Of a stretch of 49,896 bases of DNA, positions 1-7,793 are shown in pieces. A program made the position numbers and the translations under genes. Origin of the DNA: Agathobacter sp. (lineage in GTDB: Bacteria > Bacillota > Clostridia > Lachnospirales > Lachnospiraceae); contig JALEKN010000019.1 in the NCBI GenBank assembly GCA_022769125.1, forward strand, positions 1 to 49,896, read 5' to 3'. Position 1 is the first letter of the stretch; each line of letters begins with the position of its first letter. The notes under the pieces are model-generated. The model did not search any database and was not told the origin of the DNA. It worked only from the letters and a program-made list of their open reading frames with translations.

Positions 1-2
1 GT

Positions 3-308
3 ATGGGCACTCCGGAAGAACGTGATGCAGATCTTCAAAAAATTCTTGATAATGGTGGTACATTCTTCGACTATATCGATCAACTGGAAGGACCTGAGTC
101 TCTGAAGAACAAACTCCGCGAAGCTTACTGTGAAGCAAGAATCGAAGAATATATCAAGCCACTGCTTGATCCATATCCAATCCATGGCTCATATGATGAA
201 AAAGACAATTGGGCTAAAAAGAAAGTTAATTTGGTTCAGAAATATAAAAAAGATCATCCAGATTATCTACAAGAAATAATCCAAGAAGAAATAGATAAAA
301 GAAAATGA
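3..308 (+). CDS. Hypothetical protein, probably 5'-truncated by the window edge
   Basis: The open frame begins with ATG only two bases into the window, so the real start may lie upstream and this Met may be internal. The visible 101 residues are strongly charged and helical-looking, rich in Glu and Lys, with no signal peptide or membrane segment. I do not recognise a family. The base composition is AT-richer than that of the tuf operon beside it and the gene faces tuf convergently, which fits accessory or transferred DNA but does not prove it. A hairpin terminator follows directly. Confidence 0.5.
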   Translation: MGTPEERDADLQKILDNGGTFFDYIDQLEGPESLKNKLREAYCEARIEEYIKPLLDPYPIHGSYDEKDNWAKKKVNLVQKYKKDHPDYLQEIIQEEIDKRK

Positions 309-314
309 TAAAAA

Positions 315-360
315 ATAAGCTCTTCAATGTGAAAAATCAACTCACATGAAGGGCTTTTTC
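315..360 (+). terminator. Rho-independent terminator of the first ORF
   Basis: The arms around AGCTCTTCA-TGTGA and TCACATGAAGGGCT pair over about 14 bases with one bulge and are followed by TTTTT. It lies seven bases after the stop codon of the upstream ORF. Confidence 0.75.
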
Positions 361-381
361 AATAGAAAAAAAAGATTCCAT

Positions 382-420
382 GGTTCTAATCACTAAAAAA
401 ATAGAACCAAAATAGAACCA
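382..420. repeat. Short TAGAACC inverted/direct repeat cluster
   Basis: GGTTCTA at 382-388 is the inverse of TAGAACC at 402-408, which is repeated directly at 413-419. The cluster sits in AT-rich DNA between two convergent terminators. It could be a protein-binding or recombination site of an adjacent integrated element, but nothing else here supports that. Confidence 0.3.
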
Positions 421-461
421 CAAGGTCAAAAACACAATTCAAAAAGCTTTGCTAGAATGTA

Positions 462-493
462 AAAAGGCTCTCAGGGAAAACCCTGAAAGCCTT
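462..493 (-). terminator. Terminator of tuf
   Basis: On the minus strand AAGGCTTTCAGGG and CCCTGAGAGCCTT pair around a TTTT loop and are followed by a T run. It lies about 35 bases past the tuf stop and ends the rpsL-rpsG-fusA-tuf transcript. Confidence 0.9.
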
Positions 494-527
494 GAATTTA
501 CTAGATATTCACACAATCAGCAAGTGA

Positions 528-1715
528 TTACTCGATGATTGTAGCAACACGGCCTGAACCTACAGTACGTCCACCCTCACGGATAGCGAATGTAAGACCC
601 TGCTCCATAGCTACTGGATGAATCAAGGTGATGGTCATCTCTACGTTATCACCAGGCATGCACATCTCTGTACCAGCTGGTAACTCGCAAACACCAGTAA
701 CGTCAGTTGTTCTGAAGTAGAACTGTGGACGATAGTTGTTGAAGAATGGAGTATGACGTCCACCTTCATCCTTTGTTAAAACGTAAACCTGAGCGGTGAA
801 CTTGTGGTGGCAGGTAACTGTTCCTGGCTTAGCAAGAACCTGTCCACGAACGATCTGGTCACGGTTGATACCACGAAGAAGAGCTCCGATGTTATCACCA
901 GCCATAGCCTCATCCAACTGCTTACGGAACATCTCGATACCGGTAACAACAGTCTTCTGAACATCTTCCTTAACACCAAGGATCTCAAGTTCCTCATTGA
1001 GGTGAAGAGTACCACGCTCTACTCTACCAGTTGCAACAGTACCACGTCCGGTAATAGTAAATACGTCCTCTACAGGCATAAGGAATGGCTTATCTGTATC
1101 ACGCTCTGGATCTGGGATATAGCTATCAACAGTATCCATAAGCTCCATGATCTTGTCTCCCCAAGGTCCCATTGGATCCTCAAGAGCCTTAAGAGCAGAT
1201 CCCTTAACGATTGGGCAATCATTGAATCCGTACTCTTCAAGCTGCTCGGTAACTTCCATCTCTACTAACTCGATAAGTTCCTCATCATCAACCATATCAC
1301 ACTTGTTAAGGAATACAACGATGTAAGGTACACCTACCTGACGAGAAAGAAGGATGTGCTCCTTTGTCTGAGCCATAACACCATCAGTAGCAGCAACTAC
1401 GAGGATAGCACCATCCATCTGAGCTGCACCAGTGATCATGTTCTTAACGTAGTCAGCATGTCCCGGGCAGTCAACGTGTGCGTAATGTCTCTTCTCTGTC
1501 TGGTACTCAACGTGTGCGGTAGAAATGGTAATACCACGTTCTCTCTCTTCTGGAGCCTTATCGATGTTCTCGAAGTCTACCTTCTCGTTTCCTGGTACTC
1601 TCTCAGCTAATACTCTGGTAATAGCTGCAGTTAAAGTTGTTTTACCATGATCTACGTGACCGATGGTACCGATATTAGCATGTGCTTTTGTTCTCTCAAA
1701 TTTAGCCTTTGCCAT
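528..1715 (-). CDS. tuf: Elongation factor Tu
   Basis: A cytoplasmic GTPase that delivers aminoacyl-tRNA to the ribosomal A site. The 395 residues match the usual length. The P-loop GHVDHGKT (about residues 19-26), switch [10 protein letters not shown] (about 82-89) and the NKCD base-recognition motif (about 137-140) are all present, followed by the two beta-barrel domains. AAGGAGG lies eight to nine bases upstream of the ATG. It is the last gene of the rpsL-rpsG-fusA-tuf cluster and also has its own strong promoter in the 152-bp gap after fusA, which fits the high EF-Tu demand. No second copy is seen in the window. Confidence 0.98.
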   Translation of the reverse strand: MAKAKFERTKAHANIGTIGHVDHGKTTLTAAITRVLAERVPGNEKVDFENIDKAPEERERGITISTAHVEYQTEKRHYAHVDCPGHADYVKNMITGAAQMDGAILVVAATDGVMAQTKEHILLSRQVGVPYIVVFLNKCDMVDDEELIELVEMEVTEQLEEYGFNDCPIVKGSALKALEDPMGPWGDKIMELMDTVDSYIPDPERDTDKPFLMPVEDVFTITGRGTVATGRVERGTLHLNEELEILGVKEDVQKTVVTGIEMFRKQLDEAMAGDNIGALLRGINRDQIVRGQVLAKPGTVTCHHKFTAQVYVLTKDEGGRHTPFFNNYRPQFYFRTTDVTGVCELPAGTEMCMPGDNVEMTITLIHPVAMEQGLTFAIREGGRTVGSGRVATIIE

Positions 1716-1784
1716 TTTGAAACGTCCTCCTTAAATTTGCCCTATGGGCGGATTTGATTTAGTTTAATAAACCTGACTGCTTTG

Positions 1785-1813
1785 ATTATATAAAATAATC
1801 CGAGCATTTTCAA
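1785..1813 (-). promoter_or_regulatory. Sigma-A promoter of tuf
   Basis: TTGAAA (1808-1813) and TATAAT (1785-1790), minus strand, are separated by exactly 17 bases. The site lies about 70 bases upstream of the tuf start codon, so EF-Tu can be made independently of the upstream operon promoter. Confidence 0.85.
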
Positions 1814-1824
1814 GTTCTTTTTAC

Positions 1825-1854
1825 ACGCAATCCCTTGAAATTAAGGGATTGCGT
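1825..1854. other. Perfect 12-bp hairpin between fusA and tuf
   Basis: ACGCAATCCCTT and AAGGGATTGCGT pair perfectly around a six-base loop, directly after the fusA stop and just upstream of the tuf promoter. Neither strand has a T run after it, so it is better read as an RNA 3'-end stabiliser or processing site than as an intrinsic terminator. Confidence 0.7.
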
Positions 1855-1867
1855 ATGGATTCATATC

Positions 1868-3985
1868 TTATTTGTCCTTGTTGGACAGAACCTTGTCCTG
1901 AACATTCTTCGGAACCGGCTCATACTTCTCAAAGAACATTGAGTAGTTACCACGTCCCTGTGTCTTAGAACGAAGGTCGGTAGAGTATCCGAACATCTCT
2001 GCAAGCGGAACATATGCGCGAACAATCTTTCCACCGCCAAGGTCATCCATACCCTCGATACGTCCACGGCGTGAGTTGATATCACCGATAACATCACCCA
2101 TGTACTCTTCCGGCATGGTTACTTCTACCTTCATGATTGGCTCAAGTAATACTGGAGCTGCCTTCTGCATAGCCTCTTTGAAACACATAGATCCAGCAAT
2201 GTGGAATGCCATTTCAGAAGAGTCGACTTCATGGTAAGATCCGTCGTATACAGTAGCATGAACACCTACAACTGGGAATCCGCCAAGGGAACCAGCCTTT
2301 GTAGCTTCCTCGATACCTTCACCAACAGCCGGGATGTATTCCTTCGGGATTGCACCACCGACAACTTCAGAATCGAACTTGAAGAGTTCGTCTCCGTTGG
2401 CATCCATAGGCTCGAAACGAACCTTACAATGTCCGTACTGTCCACGTCCACCGGACTGCTTAGCATACTTGTATTCCTGATCAACAGGCTTTGTAAAGGT
2501 TTCCTTGTATGCAACCTGAGGTGCACCAACGTTTGCCTCTACCTTAAATTCTCTCAAAAGACGATCAACGATGATCTCCAGATGGAGCTCACCCATACCA
2601 GCGATAATGGTCTGACCGGTTTCCTGATCGGTATGAGCACGGAAAGTAGGATCTTCTTCTGCAAGCTTTGCAAGAGCCTCACCCATCTTACCCTGTCCAG
2701 CCTTGGTCTTTGGCTCGATTGCGAGCTCGATAACCGGCTCAGGGAATTCCATGGACTCAAGGATTACAGGATGCTGCTCGTCACAGATGGTATCACCGGT
2801 AGTAGTAAACTTAAAGCCTACTGCTGCTGCGATATCACCAGAGTAAACGATGTCAAGCTCTGCTCTCTTGTTTGCATGCATCTGAAGAATACGTCCAACA
2901 CGTTCCTTCTTATCCTTTGTTGCATTTAATACGTAAGATCCTGACTTACATGTTCCTGAATATACACGGAAGTAAGCAAGCTTTCCTACGAATGGGTCAG
3001 TCATGATCTTGAATGCCAATGCTGCGAACGGAGCATCATCGGATGAAGGTCTGGTTACTTCATTACCCTCTAAGTCTACACCCTTGATATCCGGGATATC
3101 GGTTGGTGCAGGCATGAACTCAAGGATAGCATCCAAAAGCTTCTGAACACCCTTGTTACGGTATGCAGAACCACAGCATACAGGTACTGCTCTACACTCA
3201 CATGTAGCAAGACGAAGAGCTGCCTTCATCTGTTCAACAGTTGGCTCCTCTCCATCGAGGTACATCATCATAAGGTCGTCATCAAGCTCGCAGCACTTCT
3301 CAACGAGTTCTTCGTGGTACTTTGCTGCCTGATCTGTCATATCACCAAGATCATCTGTTACAGTGATATCATCACCCTTCTCATCATTGTAGATGTAAGC
3401 CTTCATCTCGAACAGGTCAATGATTCCCTTGAAATCATCTTCCTTTCCGATCGGAAGCTGAAGGACGATGGCATTCTTTCCAAGTCTAGTACGGATCTGA
3501 TCAACAGCTCCGTAGAAGTTTGCACCAAGGATGTCCATCTTGTTGATGAAAGCCATTCTCGGTACGTTGTAGGTATCAGCCTGACGCCATACGTTCTCAG
3601 ACTGAGGTTCTACACCACCCTTTGCACAGAAGACACCAACGGCGCCGTCAAGTACACGAAGGGAACGTTCAACCTCTACAGTAAAGTCAACGTGTCCCGG
3701 GGTCTCGATGATGTTGATACGATGCTCCAGAGCACCCGGCATTGGCTTCGTTTCCTTTTCCAATGTCCAATGACATGTCGTAGCGGCTGAAGTAATGGTA
3801 ATACCTCTTTCCTGCTCCTGCTCCATCCAGTCCATGGTAGCAGTACCTTCATGAGTATCACCGATCTTGTAATTAACACCGGTATAGTAAAGAATACGCT
3901 CTGTCAATGTTGTCTTACCAGCATCGATATGGGCCATAATACCAATGTTTCTTGTTCTATCAAGTGGATATTCTCTTCCAGCCAA
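1868..3985 (-). CDS. fusA: Elongation factor G
   Basis: A translocation GTPase that moves tRNA-mRNA through the ribosome and takes part in recycling. The 705 residues are in the normal range of 690-710. The sequence begins with the G1 motif AHIDAGKTT (about residues 18-26) and carries [12 protein letters not shown] switch II (here ETPGHVDF) and NKMD base recognition. The C-terminal domains IV-V end in a typical [17 protein letters not shown] region. The start has AGGAGG-type spacing. It lies between rpsG and tuf in the standard str order, and the gap to rpsG is 94 bp. Confidence 0.98.
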   Translation of the reverse strand: MAGREYPLDRTRNIGIMAHIDAGKTTLTERILYYTGVNYKIGDTHEGTATMDWMEQEQERGITITSAATTCHWTLEKETKPMPGALEHRINIIETPGHVDFTVEVERSLRVLDGAVGVFCAKGGVEPQSENVWRQADTYNVPRMAFINKMDILGANFYGAVDQIRTRLGKNAIVLQLPIGKEDDFKGIIDLFEMKAYIYNDEKGDDITVTDDLGDMTDQAAKYHEELVEKCCELDDDLMMMYLDGEEPTVEQMKAALRLATCECRAVPVCCGSAYRNKGVQKLLDAILEFMPAPTDIPDIKGVDLEGNEVTRPSSDDAPFAALAFKIMTDPFVGKLAYFRVYSGTCKSGSYVLNATKDKKERVGRILQMHANKRAELDIVYSGDIAAAVGFKFTTTGDTICDEQHPVILESMEFPEPVIELAIEPKTKAGQGKMGEALAKLAEEDPTFRAHTDQETGQTIIAGMGELHLEIIVDRLLREFKVEANVGAPQVAYKETFTKPVDQEYKYAKQSGGRGQYGHCKVRFEPMDANGDELFKFDSEVVGGAIPKEYIPAVGEGIEEATKAGSLGGFPVVGVHATVYDGSYHEVDSSEMAFHIAGSMCFKEAMQKAAPVLLEPIMKVEVTMPEEYMGDVIGDINSRRGRIEGMDDLGGGKIVRAYVPLAEMFGYSTDLRSKTQGRGNYSMFFEKYEPVPKNVQDKVLSNKDK

Positions 3986-4079
3986 GGTTTTTTCCTCCTA
4001 TATTTGTTAGCTTATGCATATCCGCAGCCGACGGAGATCATCCGGCGTCCTGCGGCGCATTCCAATCTGTAAAAACAGA

Positions 4080-4550
4080 TTAGAAACGGTAATGAGCAAA
4101 TGCCTTGTTTGCCTCTGCCATTTTGTGCATGTCTTCTTTTCTCTTAACTGCTGCACCAGTGTTGTTTGCAGCATCCATGATTTCGTTTGCCAGTCTCTCT
4201 GCCTGTGTCTTCTCTCCTCTTGCACGAGAAAAAGTTGTCAACCAACGAAGAGCTAATGCCTGGCGACGATCAGGACGAACCTCGATCGGTACCTGATAGG
4301 TAGCACCGCCGATACGTCTTGCTTTTACTTCGAGAGATGGCATGATATTGCCCATAGCCTCTTCGAATACTTCAAGAGCTGGTCTTCCTGTCTTTTCTTC
4401 TACGTTAGCAAATGCGCCGTATACGATCTTCTGAGCTACACCCTTCTTGCCATCGAGCATGATGCTGTTGACAAGCTTGGTAACTACCTTGCTGTTGTAC
4501 ATAGGATCTGCTAATACGTCTCTTTTCTGAGTATGTCCTTTACGTGGCAC
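4080..4550 (-). CDS. rpsG: 30S ribosomal protein S7
   Basis: The primary 16S rRNA-binding protein that organises the head of the small subunit and contacts the mRNA exit channel. The 156 residues equal the bacterial norm. The N-terminal MPRKG start and the conserved [11 protein letters not shown] segment near residues 78-90 are diagnostic. It follows rpsL by 143 bp and precedes fusA. In other bacteria S7 represses this operon by binding its mRNA; I did not resolve an S7 site here. Confidence 0.97.
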   Translation of the reverse strand: MPRKGHTQKRDVLADPMYNSKVVTKLVNSIMLDGKKGVAQKIVYGAFANVEEKTGRPALEVFEEAMGNIMPSLEVKARRIGGATYQVPIEVRPDRRQALALRWLTTFSRARGEKTQAERLANEIMDAANNTGAAVKRKEDMHKMAEANKAFAHYRF

Positions 4551-4693
4551 GTTACTTCCCTCCTTAACTATTATTTGTTGTTAAATCATCGGTACTCACA
4601 TGTGTCTCTCTAATGTGTTCGTGCAGGCTTTATCCTAAAATAATCCCAACACTAACCATAAGCTTCTGTTTGTGAAATACATTACTTTGGTAA

Positions 4694-5113
4694 TTACTTA
4701 CCTGCCTTTGGTCTCTTTGCGCCGTACTTAGAACGAGCCTGCTTTCTGTTTGCAACACCAGCGGTATCTAATGTACCACGGATGATGTGGTAACGTGTAC
4801 CTGGTAAATCCTTAACACGGCCGCCACGGATCAGAACAACGCTATGCTCCTGCAGATTGTGTCCTTCACCTGGAATGTAAGATGTTACTTCGATTCCGTT
4901 TGAAAGACGTACTCTGGCGATCTTTCTAAGAGCTGAGTTAGGCTTCTTAGGGGTTGCTGTCTTAACTGCTGTACATACGCCTCTCTTCTGTGGAGAAGAA
5001 GCATCGATCGGTCTCTTCTGAAGAGAGTTGTAGCTTCTCTGAAGAGCTGGTGCTGTAGACTTCTTAACTGCAGTCTGACGTCCCTTTCTTACTAACTGGT
5101 TGAATGTTGGCAT
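4694..5113 (-). CDS. rpsL: 30S ribosomal protein S12
   Basis: A decoding-centre protein of the small subunit, the site of classical streptomycin-resistance mutations. It starts [12 protein letters not shown] and contains the conserved [10 protein letters not shown] and loop motif [11 protein letters not shown] place the start at the ATG at 5113 (139 aa), the family norm. An in-frame GTG nine bases upstream lies inside the AGGAGGTG ribosome binding site and would give an atypical MKI extension. It is the first gene of rpsL-rpsG-fusA-tuf and is preceded by a consensus promoter. Confidence 0.97.
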   Translation of the reverse strand: MPTFNQLVRKGRQTAVKKSTAPALQRSYNSLQKRPIDASSPQKRGVCTAVKTATPKKPNSALRKIARVRLSNGIEVTSYIPGEGHNLQEHSVVLIRGGRVKDLPGTRYHIIRGTLDTAGVANRKQARSKYGAKRPKAGK

Positions 5114-5169
5114 TATTTTCACCTCCTATAATGTTAGATAAATTTGCGCAACTGTATGCACGCTAAAGT

Positions 5170-5198
5170 ATTATATAAATTTCCCCATCTTTTGTCAA
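5170..5198 (-). promoter_or_regulatory. Consensus sigma-A promoter of rpsL-rpsG-fusA-tuf
   Basis: TTGACA (5193-5198) and TATAAT (5170-5175) on the minus strand, spacer 17 bases, both hexamers perfect. The predicted start lies about 50 bases before the rpsL ATG. This cluster therefore has its own promoter and does not depend on rpoBC read-through. Confidence 0.92.
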
Positions 5199-5258
5199 GG
5201 GAAAACTTCCTCAAAGCCTTGTATTTACCGCACTTTTTTAAATTCATTATAAAAACCG

Positions 5259-5306
5259 CAAAAAATCTCCCCACGGCATACACTTGCACGCCGCAGGGAG
5301 ATTTTC
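5259..5306 (-). terminator. Terminator of the downstream Ig-like gene
   Basis: The arms AAAATCTCCCT-GCGGC and GCCG-GGGGAGATTTT, minus-strand reading, pair over about 15 bases and end in TTTTTT. It separates the 5342-6436 gene from the rpsL promoter. Confidence 0.88.
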
Positions 5307-5341
5307 ACTCTTATTTCATAAATAATAGTATCATAAAGCAA

Positions 5342-6436
5342 TTATTTTGCAGTGAACGTACTTGTTCCGGTATGAATCCAATTTAATGACTCATACCATT
5401 CATCGTACCATTCCAATACGATCAATTCATACTTCGTTCCTTTTTTCAGGCTCTCGTCACATACAATTTTCATATCCTTTGAGTCCTTCTTGATGGTTGC
5501 CTTTGCATGCATAACATCGTCTGTCTTTGTATTTCTGACATATATGTCAAACGAATAACTTGATTTTCCCAGAACACTCTCATCCATCCAATAGGAGGAA
5601 AACTGTGCAGCGGTCAGCTGATTCTGTGAAACTTTCTTGGAAAGCGTTGCTGTTATATTCTTTCCCTTTCCGGACAAAGAAGCTATCTTAAAACAGTTGC
5701 TGCTTGTAGTAGAAAACGGGCTGACGGAATCTGTATATTCATAGAACTCCGATTGAACCTTCATTGTCTTGTAGGCATCCACGGAATATACATAGTAGTC
5801 AATGCTGTAAATACCTTCTGATTCATCATTGTAGACACTCTCAACGAACTCGAAGTAGTTTTCGTCATAGGCCTGTTTAAACAGCTTGATCAGTTTTGTT
5901 GCATTCTTTGCAGTAACCTTACCGTCATAAGCCTTATTTATCTTCTTGCAAAGAGAAATCAATTTTTTGTTTTCTTTCTGGTGCTTCTTCATCTCACTTG
6001 CTTTAACGACTTTGATTGCACCATAAAGCTTCTTTCCCTTCCATGTTGCCTTGATCAGGGCTGTTCCGGTCTTTTTCGCGGTGATCTTTCCGGTTTTTGC
6101 GTCAATTGACACGATGTCCGGGTTCTTGCTCTCGTACTTGACACCGGTAAGGTTATTTCCATTATAGCTCAGGCTCTCGCCATTCTCTGAGTAGGCATAT
6201 CCATGTAATATGTTGCTGAGGCTAAGATCCTTGACATCTTTTGAAACAACTAGATACTCATTTGCGTCAGAGAGTTTTGTCGTATACTCATTAAAAGCAT
6301 AGCTTCCCCAGAAGGTATAATCCCATTTTGTTTTCGCCTGTACCGTCTCCTGCGTAAGTGGCGCAAATGCTGTCACTGTTGTGAATGCCATCAACATGCA
6401 TAAGAAAATGGCAATTCTTCTTTTCATCATTTTCAT
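5342..6436 (-). CDS. Secreted Ig-like (BIG_2-type) protein, paralogue A
   Basis: A predicted exported protein of unknown role. Residues 1-34 are a classical Sec signal peptide (basic start, hydrophobic core, VQA-K cleavage region) with no lipobox or sortase signal. Residues about 70-145 resemble a bacterial Ig-like BIG_2 domain, with the pattern NPDIVSIDAKTGKITAKKTGTALI. A Lys-rich helical stretch (150-190) and a beta-rich C-terminal domain follow. It has the same length (364 aa) and layout as the neighbour at 6567-7661, so it is a tandem duplicate. It has its own promoter and terminator. A surface-associated or matrix role is inference. Confidence 0.8.
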   Translation of the reverse strand: MKMMKRRIAIFLCMLMAFTTVTAFAPLTQETVQAKTKWDYTFWGSYAFNEYTTKLSDANEYLVVSKDVKDLSLSNILHGYAYSENGESLSYNGNNLTGVKYESKNPDIVSIDAKTGKITAKKTGTALIKATWKGKKLYGAIKVVKASEMKKHQKENKKLISLCKKINKAYDGKVTAKNATKLIKLFKQAYDENYFEFVESVYNDESEGIYSIDYYVYSVDAYKTMKVQSEFYEYTDSVSPFSTTSSNCFKIASLSGKGKNITATLSKKVSQNQLTAAQFSSYWMDESVLGKSSYSFDIYVRNTKTDDVMHAKATIKKDSKDMKIVCDESLKKGTKYELIVLEWYDEWYESLNWIHTGTSTFTAK

Positions 6437-6466
6437 AGTTCTTTCCTCCTACATTTTTATGTTCCA

Positions 6467-6495
6467 ATTATAATCCTATTGTCAAGCGGATGCAA
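6467..6495 (-). promoter_or_regulatory. Sigma-A promoter of Ig-like gene A
   Basis: TTGCAT (6490-6495) and TATAAT (6467-6472), minus strand, spacer 17 bases, about 30 bases upstream of the ATG. The TTGACA inside the spacer is only seven bases from the -10 and is not used as the -35 in this reading. Confidence 0.75.
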
Positions 6496-6500
6496 TATAA

Positions 6501-6547
6501 AAGAGACTGCCCACAACACATAAAACCTGTCGCACGGCAGTCCCTCA
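6501..6547 (-). terminator. Terminator of Ig-like gene B
   Basis: The minus-strand arms GGGACTGCC and GGGCAGTCTC are separated by a long loop and followed by TTTT. Together with the promoter directly after it, this makes the two paralogues separate transcription units. Confidence 0.75.
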
Positions 6548-6566
6548 TTTTTCAGTCACTCTTTAC

Positions 6567-7661
6567 TTATTTTGCTGTAAATGTACATTTACCCTGATGC
6601 GTCCAGCTTATTGCCTCATAATCCTCATCATAGTACCGGGTCTGTATCAGTTCATACTTCGTCCCCCTGCTGAGGTAGCTGTCACATTTAATGGTTATAT
6701 TCTTGCTTCCTTTTTTAATTGTCGCCGTTGCGGAAATAACATCGTTGTTGCTCACATTTCTGATATAAACGTCAAAGGAGCAGCTGCTTTTGCCAAGTGC
6801 TGAATCATCGCCAAAAACAGCACAATACTGTGCCCCGTAAAGCTGGTCTTCTGTTACCTTCTGCGGCAGCGTGGCTTTTACCTCTGTCCCTTTGCCGGAG
6901 ATGGCTGAAATCTTAAAGCTGCAGCTATTGCTGGTTGTAAACGGGTTGACTCTGGAGAAATAATTTGTAACCGCCTTTCCTATCACCATGTACGCCTTAT
7001 AGGTCTCTTCTGAATACATAATGTAGTCTGTTCCTATATAATTATTATCACTATCATATTTGTATTCATAAATGTAATTCTCGCATCCCACCTTGTTAGC
7101 TGCAATAATCTGCTTTTCAAGCTTTACAACGTTCTTGGAAGTAACCTTTCCGGCATATAGTTTATCCAGCTTCTTTGCCATCGTGATCGCTGTTTTGTTG
7201 TCCTTCTGATAAGCTTTTATTGTCTTTGTATCTACCACGCGGAACGCACCAAAGACTTTTTTCCCTTTCCATGTCACCTTGATCAGCGCTTTACCAGTCT
7301 TTTTTGCCGTCAGTTCTCCGGTTTTAGGATCAACAGAAACAATCTTTGGGTTCTTGCTCTCATACTTTACTCCGGAAAGTTTTTTCCCTTCGATGCTCTG
7401 GAACTTTTCCCCGGTAATAATCTGACCGGATACAAAGTCCGCAATGGATACACCTTCCATGCCTTTTGCAATCACTATAAAACTAGTTGCTTTCGACAAT
7501 TTGTCAGCCTCGGATGAAAAGCCTGTGCTGCCTACAAGATAATAGTTTGACTTTTCCTTTGCCTGCACTGTCTCCTGTGTTGCTGGAACAAATGCCGCAG
7601 CACTTGTAAACGCCATCAGCATACACAGAAAAACTGCTATTCTTTTTTTGATCATTTTCAT
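6567..7661 (-). CDS. Secreted Ig-like (BIG_2-type) protein, paralogue B
   Basis: A tandem paralogue of the 5342-6436 gene with identical length (364 aa). It has the same signal peptide pattern (VQAK), the same Ig-like core ending ELTAKKTGKALIKVTWKGKK, and a matching C-terminal KYEL...CTFTAK ending. The middle (residues 150-230) has diverged most, which suggests different partners or simple drift. No catalytic motif is visible. AGAGGAGGAATC precedes the ATG. It is expressed from its own promoter, upstream of which are two TTGTACA sites. Confidence 0.8.
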   Translation of the reverse strand: MKMIKKRIAVFLCMLMAFTSAAAFVPATQETVQAKEKSNYYLVGSTGFSSEADKLSKATSFIVIAKGMEGVSIADFVSGQIITGEKFQSIEGKKLSGVKYESKNPKIVSVDPKTGELTAKKTGKALIKVTWKGKKVFGAFRVVDTKTIKAYQKDNKTAITMAKKLDKLYAGKVTSKNVVKLEKQIIAANKVGCENYIYEYKYDSDNNYIGTDYIMYSEETYKAYMVIGKAVTNYFSRVNPFTTSNSCSFKISAISGKGTEVKATLPQKVTEDQLYGAQYCAVFGDDSALGKSSCSFDVYIRNVSNNDVISATATIKKGSKNITIKCDSYLSRGTKYELIQTRYYDEDYEAISWTHQGKCTFTAK

Positions 7662-7690
7662 AGCTGATTCCTCCTCTTTTTGCTATGAAA

Positions 7691-7719
7691 ATTATACTTC
7701 CGTGTCCGATGCCATACAA
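7691..7719 (-). promoter_or_regulatory. Sigma-A promoter of Ig-like gene B
   Basis: TTGTAT (7714-7719) and TATAAT (7691-7696), minus strand, with a 17-base spacer, about 30 bases upstream of the start codon. Confidence 0.75.
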
Positions 7720-7743
7720 TAGAAGCAGCTCAACTACCGCTTT

Positions 7744-7771
7744 TTGTACATCATTTCAAAAGAATTGTACA
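7744..7771. promoter_or_regulatory. Paired TTGTACA sites upstream of Ig-like gene B
   Basis: TTGTACA occurs at 7744-7750 and again at 7765-7771. The palindromic TGTACA cores are exactly 21 bp (two helical turns) apart, and the pair ends about 25 bp upstream of the -35 hexamer. This spacing suits an operator bound by a dimer pair. The same sequence can also fold as a weak hairpin after the 7794-9578 gene, so a 3'-end role is possible. Confidence 0.35.
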
Positions 7772-7793
7772 CGATGCGAAAGGTATTCATCCA

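Noticed and set aside
804..1268. 154-codon plus-strand frame opposite tuf
   Set aside because: Shadow frame of EF-Tu with no start signal or recognisable product.
1825..1854. fusA-tuf hairpin as a rho-independent terminator
   Set aside because: No T run follows on either strand; kept as an RNA structure of unknown role.
2201..2929. 242-codon plus-strand frame opposite fusA
   Set aside because: Antisense shadow of a highly conserved gene; low-complexity Cys/Leu/Ser composition and no ribosome binding site.
6474..6486. TTGACA close to the Ig-like gene A -10 box
   Set aside because: It is only seven bases from TATAAT; the TTGCAT 17 bases upstream is the better -35.
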